NCBI GenBank assembly: GCA_958298945.1
Contig: OY282610.1
Span: 38,385,667-38,449,666, forward strand
Source of the DNA: Atherix ibis
Lineage: Eukaryota > Arthropoda > Insecta > Diptera > Athericidae
Length of the DNA stretch: 64,000 nucleotides
Direction: 5' to 3'
Part shown: positions 24,920 to 38,294 of the stretch, piece by piece
How the letters are laid out: every line of letters starts with the position of its first letter
Numbering within the stretch: the stretch's first letter is position 1
Translations under genes and position numbers: made by a program
The notes under the pieces: generated by a model
Database searches by the model: none
The model's input: only the letters and a program-made list of their open reading frames with translations
Told to the model about the DNA's origin: nothing

Positions 24920-25711
24920 TTTGTTATAAATTCCAAGCCGAAATTGCTGAAGATTGAACAAAGTACAATCAGTTTTGGATTTTGTCACTCTCGCTACTTA
25001 AAATATATTCTATAGTTAATTTTCTATAATATTTTTTATTAAAATTATTCGGAAAATATCTTTAAAGTCAATATTTTAATAGTTTTGATTTTTTTTGCTC
25101 ATGAAGAAGCATTTTCCCATTTTACGACTGACTTTTGCTAATTTAACGGATATTTTTATAGTTAATTTTCTACAATATTTTTTATTAAAAATTATTCAGA
25201 AAATATCTTTAAAATTAGTATTTTAATTTTGAATTTCTTTTGCTCATGAAGAAGCATTTTCCTATTTTACGACTGACTTTTACTAATTTTATGCATATTT
25301 TTATAATGAATTTTCTATAATATTCGGAAAAGATCTTTATAGTGAGTATTTCAATTCTGAATTTTTTTTGCTCATGAAGAAGCATTTTCCCATTTTACGA
25401 CTGACTTTTGCTAATTTTACGCATATTTTTATAGTTAATTTCTATAATATTTTTTATTAAAATTATTCGAAGGGTATTTTTAAAGTCAGTATTTTGCTTG
25501 TTATTTTTTTTTGCTCACGAAGAAGCATTTCCCCATTTACGTCTGATTTTGTTATTTGATGCATATATTCAATCTGAATAAATAATTTATTATGCCATTT
25601 TTTAAAAATTAAATTACTTCAAAATTGCTTATTAGTTTTGCTTAATTGTAAGCAAATATAGATTATATTTAAGTATGCCTTTACACTAATTGAAATTATC
25701 AAAATATATAT
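24920..25711 (+). repeat. Duplicated block of four ~140-bp repeats, copy 1
   Basis: GCTCATGAAGAAGCATTTTC or a close variant occurs at 25097, 25242, 25370 and 25513. Each is followed by CCCATTTTACGACTGACTTTTGC and preceded by a TTTTTATTAAAATTATTCGG-type segment. The block begins with GAAATTGCTGAAGATTGAAC and ends with AATTGTAAGCAAATATAG. The whole block recurs at 28,552-29,332 with the same internal spacing. There is no ORF. Confidence 0.93.
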
Positions 25712-27103
25712 CTTTTATGCATTTTTATAGCTACAAATTAATTTCCTTTAAGATATTTTTTATCATAATTTTTCTAATAGGTAACCTTTATCATAAAATT
25801 AAAGTTCCAAAAAAAAAAACTATTTATTTTTTTATACGAAAACTAAAAAAAAATAAATTAACTAAACAAATATCAGAAAAAATTATTACTCAATTATATA
25901 ATATTTTCTGTAGGAAGTAGAAATTTATATACAATATTTAGTATAAAGAAAAAAATTTGAGAAAAATCATTTCTCAAAGTGTCCTTACAACTTTAGCGAA
26001 AAAATCCATAAAAGTTTCTATAATAGTAGACATTTCCAAATGATGAATGAATTTAATGTTAGTGTCAGGATATATTATCTTGGGAAACAAAAATACAACA
26101 AAAAATTTGTAAAAAAATTTACACTACAAGGACTCAAAAAAAAAAATATATTTTTATTATAAGGAAATTTGGAAAATATAAAAATAATATTATTCCCATT
26201 AGAGATGAACTAACAATAAATCAGGTTAACTTTAAGTCAGATGAGAAAATGTCCTTTTAGTCCTACGCTTACCAGATAAGGTATATAAATATTAATGTAT
26301 ATGCTTAGCATATGCACAACTTTCTTTTGTATATATAATAATATAAGATACTTGTTAAGGATATTCATCATATTTTTTGTATGTTTGGTATTAGATCAAC
26401 ATAATATTTCTATGTTCCTGTACAAAGATTATAATTTTTACAGGATTTTATTAGTTAATTATATATTTTCTATATTTAATTATTTTTAAACGTTTTATAA
26501 ATTTCCAATTTGAAAAAAAATAGTCAATTTTTATCATAGTCTGTATTTTATGGCGAAAATTATTATTGGCGTTTTTATTTTACTTATCAGGTAATTATCA
26601 GTTACGATAATAAAATATTATCATAGATAATATAGTGATATAATTAATCGATATATTAAAAAAGATAATTTAGAAAAAAAATAGATCTATTTGTAATTTC
26701 GTCAACATATGTTCATTTCTAGCAAAACTTTTCCAGTTGGGCAAATAAAAAGCCTTTAATAATCATTACAATTTTATTAATCACTTAATTTTATTGTAAA
26801 GTTTATGGTAAAATTTACAATTTTCTTTTAACATCAAAATTTCTAATTTTCTCAATATTGCAAATTATTTATTGCAGTATATAAGCAGAAATATTGATAA
26901 AAAATATATAAAAATCTTGATGCCGAAAGAATTTCTATTTTTGTAAAATTTCAAATGCATCTATTACCTCATAGATGGCAGCATATATTGCTATTATATT
27001 TAAATCAAACACAACTTTGGCTTGTATTACAAGGTTATCTATTTCATAGCTCTATCATCCAACGTGGCATTTATTTAGTTTAAGGTTTTATGGATCGTTA
27101 AAC
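25712..27103. other. AT-rich DNA, no gene
   Basis: Long open frames at 25,690-25,920 and 26,295-26,489 are Lys/Ile/Phe/Tyr-rich, as expected from AT bias. No motif was recognised. Confidence 0.5.
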
Positions 27104-27340
27104 CACACCGGTTGGGTACTGGAACAACTTTGGAACCATATCTGGTTTCAACAAGAAGGCGCTACAATCCTCACAATATCAAAAATGTTTGTTTAATTAG
27201 TCTAAAGATGTCATTTAGCCTTCAAAATCAAATGCGATTTAACGTAGTTGAAATTAATTTAAAGGGATCGAGTCCTGAAATGGATATTATAGGAGCCATT
27301 CTCTGTATAATAGAAAAATTTCAACTATTCATATAATATA
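27104..27340 (+). pseudogene. Possible DD41D-type transposase scrap
   Basis: One short match, HIWFQQEGATILT at about 27,130-27,170, corresponds to the second-Asp motif (WFQQDGATxHT), with Asp replaced by Glu. The flanking sequence is more complex than its surroundings but does not give the third-Asp motif. This is a weak call based on one motif. Confidence 0.4.
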
Positions 27341-28551
27341 TAAATTTTACCAAAATCTGAATAAAATTAGATAAATATTTATTGTGGATATAGAATTATG
27401 TTTATAATTGTTTCTACTCAATTGAAGTGGCTTCTATGAAAAAAATGGGATTTCAAATTAAATTCCTAAAAAGGAAATATTTTATTTGCTATTTGAAAAA
27501 TAGAAAGAGTAAATATTTTTATAATGTAAACAAAATTAAACTATTTCCAAAGAAAATAAGAAGGAATTCCACATCATCTTTACTTGGTAACATTTTGGAT
27601 GAAAGGTTTTTTGTCGAACGCCACATTTCGGGTTGTAAAGAATTTGTAAAGTATTGTTGAAAATTCAAAAATAAGCTCCACTTTCTCACTTGATGGTTTA
27701 GATTTTTCTCATAAAAGTGCTAATACTGATAGTTGGTCGTATAGTAAATCCATCTAGGAAGGAAGATACCACAATTTATGTTCTATGTTCGTTCATGTGA
27801 ATGGTGATAGCTTACGGCGAAGCTATTAACGCTCTAAAATCTCTAGACTTTTACTAAACTTTTCAGATAATCGATGCTTCTTCTACAGTAGAAATTTTTT
27901 TACTTCCAACCAGATATTCTACAAAATGTCTTCCTCTCTTATCGTTATTTTTCTATTTTCTGCTTATTCCTTGAAATCCTTTTTACCAAATGAAAACTCT
28001 CAAGTACTTTAGTTTCTTTTTAAATGAAAGTTTAAATAGAAATTATATTGTAAATTCTAAATTTGGTGGCTAAAAATAAGGAGCCTAATTAAAATTTGCA
28101 ATTTTAGTTAAGAGTGATACGATTTTAATTATGAAGTTTTAGTTGGAATAATTTTTTATTTTTTTGTGTAATTGTTTTCAAAAATATTTTTTGTCTTTTC
28201 TTATTTATTTTTTTCTTTTTTAGGATATAATTAGTTATTAGATTTGAAAAGAAATTAAATTTATTTTCTCTTAAAATATAATAACTAATTATATCCTAAT
28301 TATAATTCTGGTTAAAGAAGATTTTTTTTTACAGACTATTTTTAATTGTTTTTCAGTAAACAGTCAAAATAGTCTATAAATGTCTATCTGAGAATCTCAG
28401 ATTCTAGTTAATAGAACTAAAAATTATTTATTCATTTAATTGGATAATTTTGCTCGTTCTTCACGAAATATTTCCTAGTCTACTTGGTTTCTCACTTTAA
28501 AAATCATATAAGTTTTTTTGGTTTTGGAATTCAAGAACCTATGAAATAATT
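27341..28551. other. AT-rich DNA, no gene
   Basis: The stretch 27,540-27,850 has somewhat higher GC and mixed codons in the plus frame ending at 27,660, but I recognise no family. An inverted repeat at 28,220-28,299 is listed separately. Confidence 0.45.
28220..28299. repeat. 21-bp perfect inverted repeat, 38-nt spacer
   Basis: TTAGGATATAATTAGTTATT plus A at 28220-28240 is exactly complementary to 28279-28299. The spacer is AT-rich. It could be a tiny MITE or a hairpin scar. Confidence 0.85.
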
Positions 28552-29332
28552 TTTGTTAAAAATTCCTAGCTGAAATTGCTGAAGATTGAACAAAGTACAA
28601 TCAGTTTTGGATTTTGTCACTCTCGCTTCTAAAAATATATTCTATAGTTAATTTTCTATAATATTTTTTATTAAAATTATTCGGAAAATATCTTTAAAGT
28701 CAATATTTTTTGATTTTTTTTTGCTCACGAAGAAGCATTTTCCCATTTTACGAATGACTTTTGCTAATTTAACGGATATTTTTATAGTTAATTTTCTACA
28801 ATATTTTTTATTAAAAATTATTCAGAAAATATCTTTAAAATTAGTATTTTAATTTGAATTTCTTTTGCTCATGAAGAAGCATTTTCCCATTTTACGACTG
28901 ACTTTTACTAATTTTATGCATATTTTTATAATGAATGTTCTATAATATTCGGAAAAGATCTTTAAAGTGAGTATTTCGATTCTGAATTTTTTTTGCTCAT
29001 GAAGAAGCATTTTCCCATTTTACGACTGACTTTTGCTAATTTAACGCATATTTTTATAGTTAATTTCTATAATTTTTATTAAAATTATTCGAAGAATATT
29101 TTTAAAGTCAGTATTTTGCTTGTTATTTTTTTTTGCTCACGAAGAAGCATTTCCCCATTTACGTCTGATTTTGTTATTTGATGCATATATTCAATCTGAA
29201 TAAATAATTTATTATGCCATTTTTTGTAAATTAAATTACTTCAAAATTGCTTATTAATTTTGCTTAATTGTAAGCAAATATAGATTATATTTAAGTTTGC
29301 CTTTACACTTATTGAAATTATTAAAATATATA
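28552..29332 (+). repeat. Duplicated block of four ~140-bp repeats, copy 2
   Basis: Direct duplicate of 24,920-25,711. The GAAGAAGCATT landmarks begin at 28723, 28867, 28995 and 29135, giving spacings of 144, 128 and 140 against 145, 128 and 143 in copy 1. Differences are scattered substitutions and small indels, for example AATTTTTATT for AATATTTTTTATT. The conserved irregular spacing shows that the array was copied as a unit. Confidence 0.93.
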
Positions 29333-32238
29333 TAATAAAATTGCATACAAATAATTCCAAAATAGTATCCATGTTTAAATTCCTACTCAACAGTGAACAA
29401 ACATGGTTTTATTTACAATATATTACTTATTATCATTCGAAATAAAATTGTTTTTAAATTTTTTTTTTGCTTATACATAATTTAATTTGGAAATTTGTTA
29501 ATTTTACATCTTGTAAGGCTATAAAATATATCTAAAAGTATTTTTTAGATCTTGGTATTTAAGTAATATGTGTGGTCAAACAAATAATTTTTATAAAAAC
29601 GATTTCCGAAGCTATTGGCTCATACAAAATTTAACGATAAAAAATTGGAATAAAATTTTTTTTTATATACTAGATCAGATATAAAATTAAATTACTAAAG
29701 ATATGGTAAATTCGTAAAATCATCTTGGAAATATATTTTATAAGAATTTATTACTGAAATATGACTTATACAAATGTATCTCGACTCTTTTAAGGTTTAC
29801 TTATCGATATAAATTTGGGATCATGTACACATGTATGTCCTTATAAAAGTCAAAATATAATAAAACCATATATTATTTGTAGACAATATTTCCTCGTTAA
29901 GTTCTTATATCTGTTCACCACTTTATTGTAAACAAAAATTAAAATATTGATAAACAAGTGTTGATTAATAAGATTACTTACACATAAAATTATAATCAAT
30001 ACAATATATGTTATTAGATACAAGAATAATAAACAATATATTGTATAAAATATTTAGTTATTATTGTTTTCTAAATAATGGACGGAAAACTGATACAGGA
30101 AAAAACTAAACAGAAAATAAATACTTAAATTCGAATAAATAGAAAAAGTAAACAAGGCTCGTTTTGTGCTCAAGCTTAAGCAGAAAAACGGAAAGAACGG
30201 AACAAAGAATAAAAAGCAAGGGAAAAAATACCTCATTTTTTTTTTGCTGCTGATGGCAATATCTAAGTGGAACTTGCCGTAAATATTGTCTTCGTTATGA
30301 GTATCTATCTACCTTGAATTTGACCACCCCTTTACGATTTTTCCCTATTCCCCATTAAGCTTATACGTTTCGGTTACTACTTATACCGTTCGACCCTCAA
30401 CAGTTATGATATATTTTTGTATTTGGTTTTTTTTTTGTCCCGATGATTTCATACTCCCTTAATATAAAGTGGGGCAAATAATTATCGTCTCCTGTTATAA
30501 GTATAGTGTAGTATTTTGAGTAGTAAATTTTTTTTTTTTTTTTTGGGATATGAAAGCTTTCATTTTAATGTCATTTTACTTGAAAGTTTTGTTGATGTTG
30601 TTGTTGTTGTTGTAGTTGTTGTTATAGCTATCGATGTTACTTTCCTTTTAACCATTATTATTATTATTATTATTATTTTTTATTTATTTATCTTTTATAT
30701 GAATTCACTACTGTTTTGTATATTTTACTATAATTTTATTGTTCATGTACAATGTGTGCTCCTCTAACACCGCGTATTTTATTTTTCATTTTAGTTTTTC
30801 TTTAATTTTGTGCACAATCTATGCGTATTGCTGTTGATACCACTGATGTTTATAAAGTATAGGGAGGGGGGGAGGGTAATAATAATCCTTAAACTTTCAC
30901 GCATAGGTTAAAAAACGAGCACCAGGAAAATATCATACAAGGTTCCTTTTTCTAGTGTTCGTAAATTATGAATGTTCACACTATTCAGCAAATATTCGAT
31001 AAGGTAAAGAGTGCGGGTGGTTGCATATTTTTAGTATTCTGTGAAAATATAGACACGATAAATTCGTGGGGATAGCTGATGGTTAGTCAGATAGATAGAG
31101 GGAGGAAGAGAGAAAATGTACATATATTATGTGAAGTGTTGCGTGTAAAATGTACTGATATCTACAGTACTCTCTCTTTCTCTCTAAGAAAAATACAAAT
31201 ACTAAATTGTGAGAAAACGTGAATAAAAAATGAAAAAGAAAAAAAAAAACGTAAAACTTTCAATATCCGCGCTGAGCCAGCAACATTTTCATTTTCATGG
31301 TAACACCGACAATATTGGACGTTGTGAAAAAGTGGCAAATTGGCACAAAATGGGCTTGAGCTTAAGGGATGATCAAAGTGAGGGTGGAGCATTTTTTAGA
31401 TTTGTTGTTACATATCTGGTTTACTTTTTTTCTTTTTCTTTTCTTTTTTTTTCTTTTTTGCTTTCGAAAAGTCAATATAGACAGTTGCATATAGAGTTTG
31501 GCTAGATGACTTGATGGATGATCCACCTAATATGGGGTAGTGTGCGATTGTGCAAAGTGCTCCAATACGATAACATTAAGAAAAGTTATGAGTAGGCTAT
31601 AAAATTGGTTATTGCACTGAGAAGTTCAGTGAGTGAAAAAAAACACCATCCATAATAACACTAGGCACGGCCAAAAACCATTGATATAAGTGATATTTAT
31701 TTGAAAAATATATGCATACGAGGGTATTTTTAAAAAAAAATCCTTTCTCTTGTTTTTCTTTTAATTTCTGCTTAGAGTATCAAATGTACACTTTATAGCC
31801 GAACTTGGATAGTAGATGTAGGGTGATAAAAAAAGATCTCATAAAATTTCCGAGATTTTAATGTTAAACTATTTTTAAATTTTATATTTCGGTTATTGGG
31901 GTTTTTCGATAGCATTCTCATGACAGATTGTATTTATTATTATGGTTTTTGCATATACTATATATTTTTTTTATAACATTATTCGATTCAAGTATTTAAG
32001 GATGCAATTCAGTTTTTTTTCAGAAATGTCCTTCAATGACTTTTTAATGTATTCCGAAGTTTATTTTTAACATTATTTATAAACTGGATTTAATATTTTC
32101 AAATTGAAAGTAAACAAATACCAAAAAAATTATTTACTCTTCAAAATTCAGTTTACTGAAATTTTCAGAAATTTTTTTATTCCAACCAAAATTATCTTAA
32201 ACTTATTTAGGATACTCATAATTTGGTACAAAAAAAAA
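29333..32238. other. Gene-free DNA with microsatellites and a G-rich tract
   Basis: Contains (TTG)n at 30,585-30,624, (ATT)n at 30,652-30,677 and a G-rich tract GGGAGGGGGGGAGGG at about 30,862-30,876. The segment 30,780-31,650 is less AT-rich and has overlapping ORFs on both strands (31,162-31,392 and 31,230-31,505). Their proteins are low-complexity at the ends and match nothing I know. This may be unique host intronic or intergenic sequence. Confidence 0.5.
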
Positions 32239-32369
32239 TGTTGGAGCCATTTCTTAGCGAGGGAGGGCTTTTCACTGCCTGTCAATTATATAAAAATAAT
32301 TAAAAACATCAAAAAATGTATGTTCTTGCTAAAAAATGATCCTCATAAAATCGATTATAGTTTTACATA

Positions 32370-33257
32370 CGAGGTCTGTTCAAAAAGTATCGCGAATTTT
32401 GAATTTCCGCGGGTTGCGTACGTTCGATTTTCGATTTTCTGTAGCGTTATGTTGGTACTCATGTCTCTCACTTAGCTGACAAATTCGCCTATTTTGAGTA
32501 TTCAGTTAATTTTTGGCAGCTGCTTTGATTGCACGCGTTTTGGCTTGTCTTCGATTTTTGTCCATTTTCGAGAAAAAACAGCATCGCATTAACATTGCTT
32601 AGGAGCTGTTGGACTCTGTCCGCGACGACCCAAATTTGCTATAGAGGGTTGTAGCTGATGACGAATCATGGGTCTATGGTTATGACATAGAAACCAAACC
32701 TCAATCATCCCAATAGAAGCTGCCGAACGAGCCAAGACCGAAAAAACCGCGCCAAGTTCGGTCGAATGTGAAGGTTTGCTTACAGTTTTCTACGATTGCA
32801 GAGGCGTGGTGCATCATGAGTTCTTTCCATAGGGTAGAACGGTCTATAAGGAATATTACCTGCAAGTTATGGACACGTTGCGCTAAGCAATCCGCCAGAA
32901 ACGTATTTGTGGAAGAACTCCACATACATCGTTGCTTATGCCTAGATTTTTGGCCAAAACCAACACACTAATAATGCCGCAGCTACCGTTTTCTCCAGAT
33001 CTGGCCCCCTGTGACTTTTCCTTGTTCCCAAAGCAAATTATTTGATTCATTTCTTGGAATTGGCAAAAATCGAAGACGAGCCGAAACACGTGCAAGCAAA
33101 GCAGCTGTCAAAAATTAACTAAACATTCAAAATGACCGAACTTATCGGCATAAGTGAGAGACATGAGTACCAACATAACGCCACAAAAAATCGAAAATCG
33201 AATACACGTAAAACCCATGGAAATTCTAAATTCGCGATACTTTTTGAACAGACCTCG
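32370..33257 (+). mobile_element. Long-TIR mariner derivative, copy 2
   Basis: Flanked by TA at 32368-32369 and 33258-33259. The first ~30 bp of each end (CGAGGTCTGTTCAAAAAGTA, then TCGCGAATTT) are identical in inverted orientation. Similarity continues through CGATTTTCGATTTT and GGTACTCATG to CTTCGATTTTTG, giving inverted repeats of about 190 bp (32370-32562 and 33064-33257). The interior is the same decayed transposase segment as copy 1. The closely matching outer ends suggest it moved more recently than copy 1. Confidence 0.92.
32567..33062 (+). pseudogene. Mariner transposase remnant in long-TIR copy 2
   Basis: Plus-strand frame: KKQHRINIA, then ELLDSVRDDPNLL, then ADDESWVYGYDIETKPQSSQ with the first catalytic Asp (near 32,660). 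RPKKPRQVRSNVKVCLQFS follows. The second-Asp motif is not intact. Near 33,000 PDLAPCDFSLFPKQI carries the third Asp. Stops and frameshifts break the frame. As in copy 1, the N-terminal DNA-binding domain is missing and the terminal repeat adjoins the linker, so the two copies share one deletion ancestor. Confidence 0.83.
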
Positions 33258-33477
33258 TATATAAAACTATAATCGATTTTATGAGGATCATTTTTTAGCA
33301 AGAACATACGTTTTTTGATATTTTTAATTATTTTTATATAATTGACAGGCAGTGGAAAGCCCTCCCCCGCTAAGAAATGGCTTCAACATATAAAAAATTA
33401 TGAAAATGTGGAGTTAGTGAGAAAAATTTGAATTGAACCTTCCTTAGCCAGGGAAGGTTTCACTATGACATTATTCC

Positions 33478-33740
33478 ATATCGCATTGACATCTCAATGA
33501 ACGAGTTTTTGTCCGAAAAAAACTATTCCCCTGATCAAAGTCCGTGTAATTTTTTTTATTCATCAAAATTTAAAAAAAAAACACTTGAAAGGATGTCATC
33601 TAAATACTATCGATAACATCCAAAAGATAATAATCATTGAGCTGAAGGCAATTCTAATTAAAGTCTTCTAGCCGAGCTACGGAAAATAGAAACAACGCCT
33701 TCGCCAAATTATAGCAGCTTAAACCTCTTAAATCCTTAAG
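33478..33740 (+). pseudogene. DD34D mariner transposase C-terminal scrap
   Basis: One frame reads IPYRIDISMNEFLSEKNYSP then DQSPCNFFYSSK, which resembles the end of a mariner catalytic domain (NEFLxxKNxxxxxxPPYSPDLAPCDFFLF) with the third Asp changed to Asn. The following sequence (LERMSS..., ELKAI) loosely fits the C-terminal tail. It sits just outside the right arm of the palindrome. Confidence 0.55.
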
Positions 33741-35047
33741 TAAAAGTAATTTTTCCTTCTTTTATATACATCAGTGATAGTAAAACTACTATTTGCTAAC
33801 ATAAATTTTTATAATATACTATTTTCTATTCACTAAACTATAATAATCATGAATAATATTGACGATAATACTGAACTGATTGCATATAAAATTTATAGAC
33901 TCAAATTGGCCACCAAAGGAAATCAGCACTATTTCATCGAACCATTCGTCCATTCCAACAATATTTAATAATATTCTATCCATAAAGATGGTAGTTTGAA
34001 AAAGTTTCTCTAAATAATACTCAATATACTCACTCACAGTCGATTTAATATAAATAAAAGTAAGATTCTATAAAAAAAAAAATGAAGTAGAAGAAAAAAT
34101 ATAGTGAATAAAATAAATCCCTTCATTCCTTATGCACTCATCTTATTTAATATATTGGATGATACTACATCAAATCTAAGCTTTTATAAGTTGATATAAA
34201 ATGGACCAAAAAAAATTACAACAGATATAAATAATGATAAGAGAAAAGAAGTCCAAGTTAGGGGGTTATACTATCTACTCCGCTTATAGTAGTACTAAAT
34301 AATATAAAAGATAGCGAAATAGTATAGTAAGGGTGAGGGTAGATTTTATGGAATGTGTAATCGATTTTTTCCCGTCTACTGAACTTTTATTAATCGAAAT
34401 GGTGGTCTATTTTTATTTTTTTTTTTGTTTTTTTTTTTTTTTTTTAATAATAATTTTAGTTTCTATTGAAAATTTTTCATAATTTCTTATAGAGAGCATT
34501 GCGCCTATAAAAGAACAGTCAATGATTGGGGTGGGGTAGTGGTTCCATTTCCTTTAAGACATATTAATAAAAATCTATTTTGATATTGTAAAAATTTAAT
34601 TTTTATTTTTATCTAAAGTAGAAATAAAACTCACCTTATATGACCAATAAATTTTTAGAGATGACAATAATTACAAAAATGTTATTTTATTTATTTTTTG
34701 TTTTGTTTTGTTTAAGGGATATAACGTGGTGCACCTTGTAGTTAGAGCTTCACATAAATTTAAATTTTTCCCCTTTTTTCTGCTTTTATATATAACACTT
34801 GGTATTTTTGAGTAGTAATTTTTTTTTCTTTTTTTTTTGGGTAATAACAATTTTTTTTATTTTTATTTAATTAATGTTAGATAAACATAAAATGAAATAT
34901 TTGAAATTATAGATAAATTACGATATAATTTTTCTTCTATTTATTTTTAAATATATTTTCTCTTATTTTTATTTAATTTCCTTATACTATCAAAACTGGA
35001 ATTAGAAAATTTTTATTGTTTTTCATTTAATCTTTGCACAAAAAAAC

Positions 35048-35091
35048 TTTTCTTTAAGTATTTTTATTTATAAAAAAATACTTAAAGAAAA
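35048..35091. repeat. 18-bp hairpin in AT-rich DNA
   Basis: TTTTCTTTAAGTATTTTT at 35048-35065 is complementary to 35074-35091. Base composition makes a chance origin possible. Confidence 0.7.
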
Positions 35092-38000
35092 TTTTAATTT
35101 TTTGCCACCAAAATAAATGCGATTTTTTATTATTTTTATTTTGTAAGTGTATAAAGTTTTGATTTAATATTTTTAACTGTCATTTGTGTTGAAATATTGA
35201 ACGCAAACTAGGTTAGTTGAAACTAATTTTATATAAAAAGATTAATTAGCAAAAGTATTATTTTTTTAATGGTCTCTGATGTTTGGAGGGGGAAGGGGGG
35301 TAGGAGGGGTACGAAGAATTTGATTTGTTCGACTAAGAAGGAATTTGACTTGTTCGAATAAACATTTTTTTTTTATTCGTAGTTTATATTATTAAAAAAT
35401 AGTTAATAATAGCTAAAATATTGAACTATGAAATATGAGCATTTAAATTCAAAAAGATATTGATGAAATTTTTTAAGGAAATATTTAGAAATAGCTATGC
35501 CTTTTTTAAAGAATTTTTTCTAAAAAATTATACTTCAAAATAAAAGGGAAATTTTTTTAATAAAAAAAGAAAAAAAATTTACAAAATGATCAATTTTTAC
35601 AAAATATTTCTTATCCTATGCTTGTCAAAGTATTTTCCTTAAATGGTTTTTAATCTGTTCAGAGAATTTGCTAACAATTTTGTTTTTTTTTTAGAAAAGT
35701 CTTGAAAAGTAATTTCCAAAAAAATCTAGTATATTTGAATTTTTTAAGCTTTAAATTTATTTACAAAATACTATTAATTGTATATTGATCGATTTTGTTG
35801 TTAATTATGAGAAATTTTCATTTGACAAAAGTCAAAAGTTAATGAAGGATTTAATTATTTTCTGTAAGCATTTCCATTTCTAAGGTATAAATTATTTTTA
35901 CTATATCTATACTAGTTTATATATTTAAAATTCTTTATAAATTTTAAAATTTTTATCTAACTTTTTGGAATTTTTTTTTAAAATAAAATTCTTTTAAAAT
36001 AGAATTTATTTCTTTTCAAATCTTACTCGTATTACGATTAAAGTACAAAGATAAATTTCTTAAAATATTTTTACTAAGGATTTCTCATTTTAACAGAATG
36101 TTTTTAAATTTTTCAATAAAAAAAAAAATTGTTTTAAACTATTTTTCGCTTCTCATAAAATTGAAATTTATTCAGTAAAAAGCTTTTCAATTTCGAAATA
36201 ACATAAAAATCGTTACAGTGAAAAATATATATTGTAAAATATGTAAATTCTTTTATAAAGTTATTCTGTTGTGGTTTCTTTTTTTGTATGTATTTCCAAA
36301 ATTTTCACACTTCAACCTTGACATAAATTTGAATTTTATTCCTAAGCCAATCGTTTCAGTATATACTATACAACAAAATTACAAATTTTTTTTTCAATTG
36401 TTATGGAAATTTGCATTAATATCAGTAATCAACTAAAATTTAAAAAAAAAAAACTAAAACCTGAGCTTAGAAATTTTGGTTTTTTTCTATTGGAATTGTT
36501 TTAGTATGAAATGACAACTAAAAAAAAAAGGCTTTTTGATAATTCATAATTTTTTTTAATATAAGATTTCGTCTTTTTTTAAAGATAAAAATATTTATCT
36601 GTTCATTAAGGATATTTTAGAGAAATTTCAATAAAAATAATAGATTTGTACAATTATTTCTAAATTAAATAGAGGAAGGATCTCAATAAGAATATTTTCT
36701 ATGCAGTATTTAATAAATTATTTAGAATAAATTAAATACTAAATAATATTTATTTACTTATTTTTTTTACAAAATTCCTGAATAGATATGATCATTTTTA
36801 TACAATTTTAAGAGGGAACTAATTAAAAAAGGATTGATACACTTAAAAATTTCTATTTAATGGCGCTAAATTTTTAATTATAAACGATTAAATATTTTAA
36901 ATATTTTAGGATTTTTTTAAATAGTATCAAATTTTCTAATTTCTGTATTTGTATGAATTGAATTTATTATCCATATTTTTAGAAGAACAAATGGATTTAA
37001 TTAAAAAAAAATTATTTAAATATTTTATATAAAATTTTTGGAGTATTTGTTATTTTTTTGGCACTTAAATTATTTTTTCCAAATTTGAGAATGTAAAATT
37101 TTTAATAATTTTTTTATTTTTTTTCGAGAATAGAAAAATTCTTATGTTTTTATAATTTCATAATTTAAAAAAAAAAAACTCTTGTTAGAATATACAAAAA
37201 AAAATATATATATAAAGAGTTTCACTTTATTTTTTTGACAAATTTTAGTTTTGGAATTGTTATAAATAGCTTTGTTTATATTTATTTAAATATATTCTTT
37301 TAACCAGAGTTAATGTATAATTTGTTTTTAATGAATTTATTAATGTAATTTTTATCTTTAAAAACTATTGTTATTATTATTGATATTTTTATATTATTAT
37401 TAAATTCATAACTATTTTATATCTATAATACATGAAAGCACATACGCGTTTAAATATGAATTATACGTCTTGACACCACAACGGACTTTTGGTAACTGAA
37501 CACTTCACATTGGATTTAATAAAAGGAAAACTTTTTCTTAACCCTCCAGTAACCGGGTAGCTTTTTTTAAGTATTTAGTATGACAGAGAAGAATAGTGAT
37601 TTTCAATTGTTTCAAATTCAACAAAATATCCAAAAAGGACAGAAGGATATGTATAAGTATTTATCTCGAATTATGCAAACACATCGAAAAGCTTCAATAC
37701 AAATACATACAATTAAATGAACATTAACCAATATCATACGAAGTGTTTATATGAAAATTCGTATACACGAGGAAACATATTTATTTAACCGTTAAAAACA
37801 TCAATATACTTATATATACTCTTATACCAATACATGTATAATCTTATATATGTATAAGAAAAGAAATAAAATCGTTAGAAAAAGCTCAAAGTTATTTTTT
37901 AGAAGAAAAAAAAAATCCCCACCAACAGGACCTTCTATTCTCCATCAAACTTTTAAGCTTTTCTATTTCATATCACATTTTCTGTATGCTATCGATATTT

Positions 38001-38294
38001 TTGTAAGTGTGTACATATTTACGATTATATATGATTTACAAGTAATATTCACCTACGTGTAGTACATAGTTATAGTATTTATTAAAAAGCTTTCACATAA
38101 TATATTTGAAATTGCATTTGTAGTGAACGTTATCCGTACGTACAGTCATTTTTATGTCAACAGAACAGAACTTTTATTGCAATACATAAACTTTCGCATG
38201 TATTTGTTATCATTAATTCATTATATTTAAAAGTAGTTGTTATGTATCTATGCATTTGTTTAGATTAATATTTTCTTGATATTGCTGCTGTATA

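Larger units (their letters stand above)
32239..33389. repeat. 130-bp-arm palindrome split by a mariner
   Basis: Outside the mariner ends, 32239-32367 and 33260-33389 are inverted copies of each other. They share GCCATTTCTTAGCG, GGGAGGGCTTT, CACTGCCTGTCAATTATATA, TATGTTCTTGCTAAAAAATG and TCCTCATAAAATCGATTATA. Arms differ by a few substitutions. The mariner sits at the centre, on a TA. The flanks of long-TIR copy 1 at 14,266 show no such repeat, so the arms are probably a pre-existing palindromic element rather than part of the mariner. Confidence 0.93.

Noticed and set aside
30516..30767. Open frame with Val and Ile runs
   Set aside because: It is only the translation of the (TTG)n and (ATT)n microsatellites.
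32104..32475. 123-codon plus-strand open frame entering the long-TIR mariner
   Set aside because: It runs across the boundary between AT-rich DNA, the palindrome arm and the terminal repeat, so it cannot be one real gene.
37541..37566. TTAACCCTCCAGTAACCGGG, reminiscent of a piggyBac-like end after a TTAA
   Set aside because: No second inverted end or transposase was found nearby, and a single short match is not enough.
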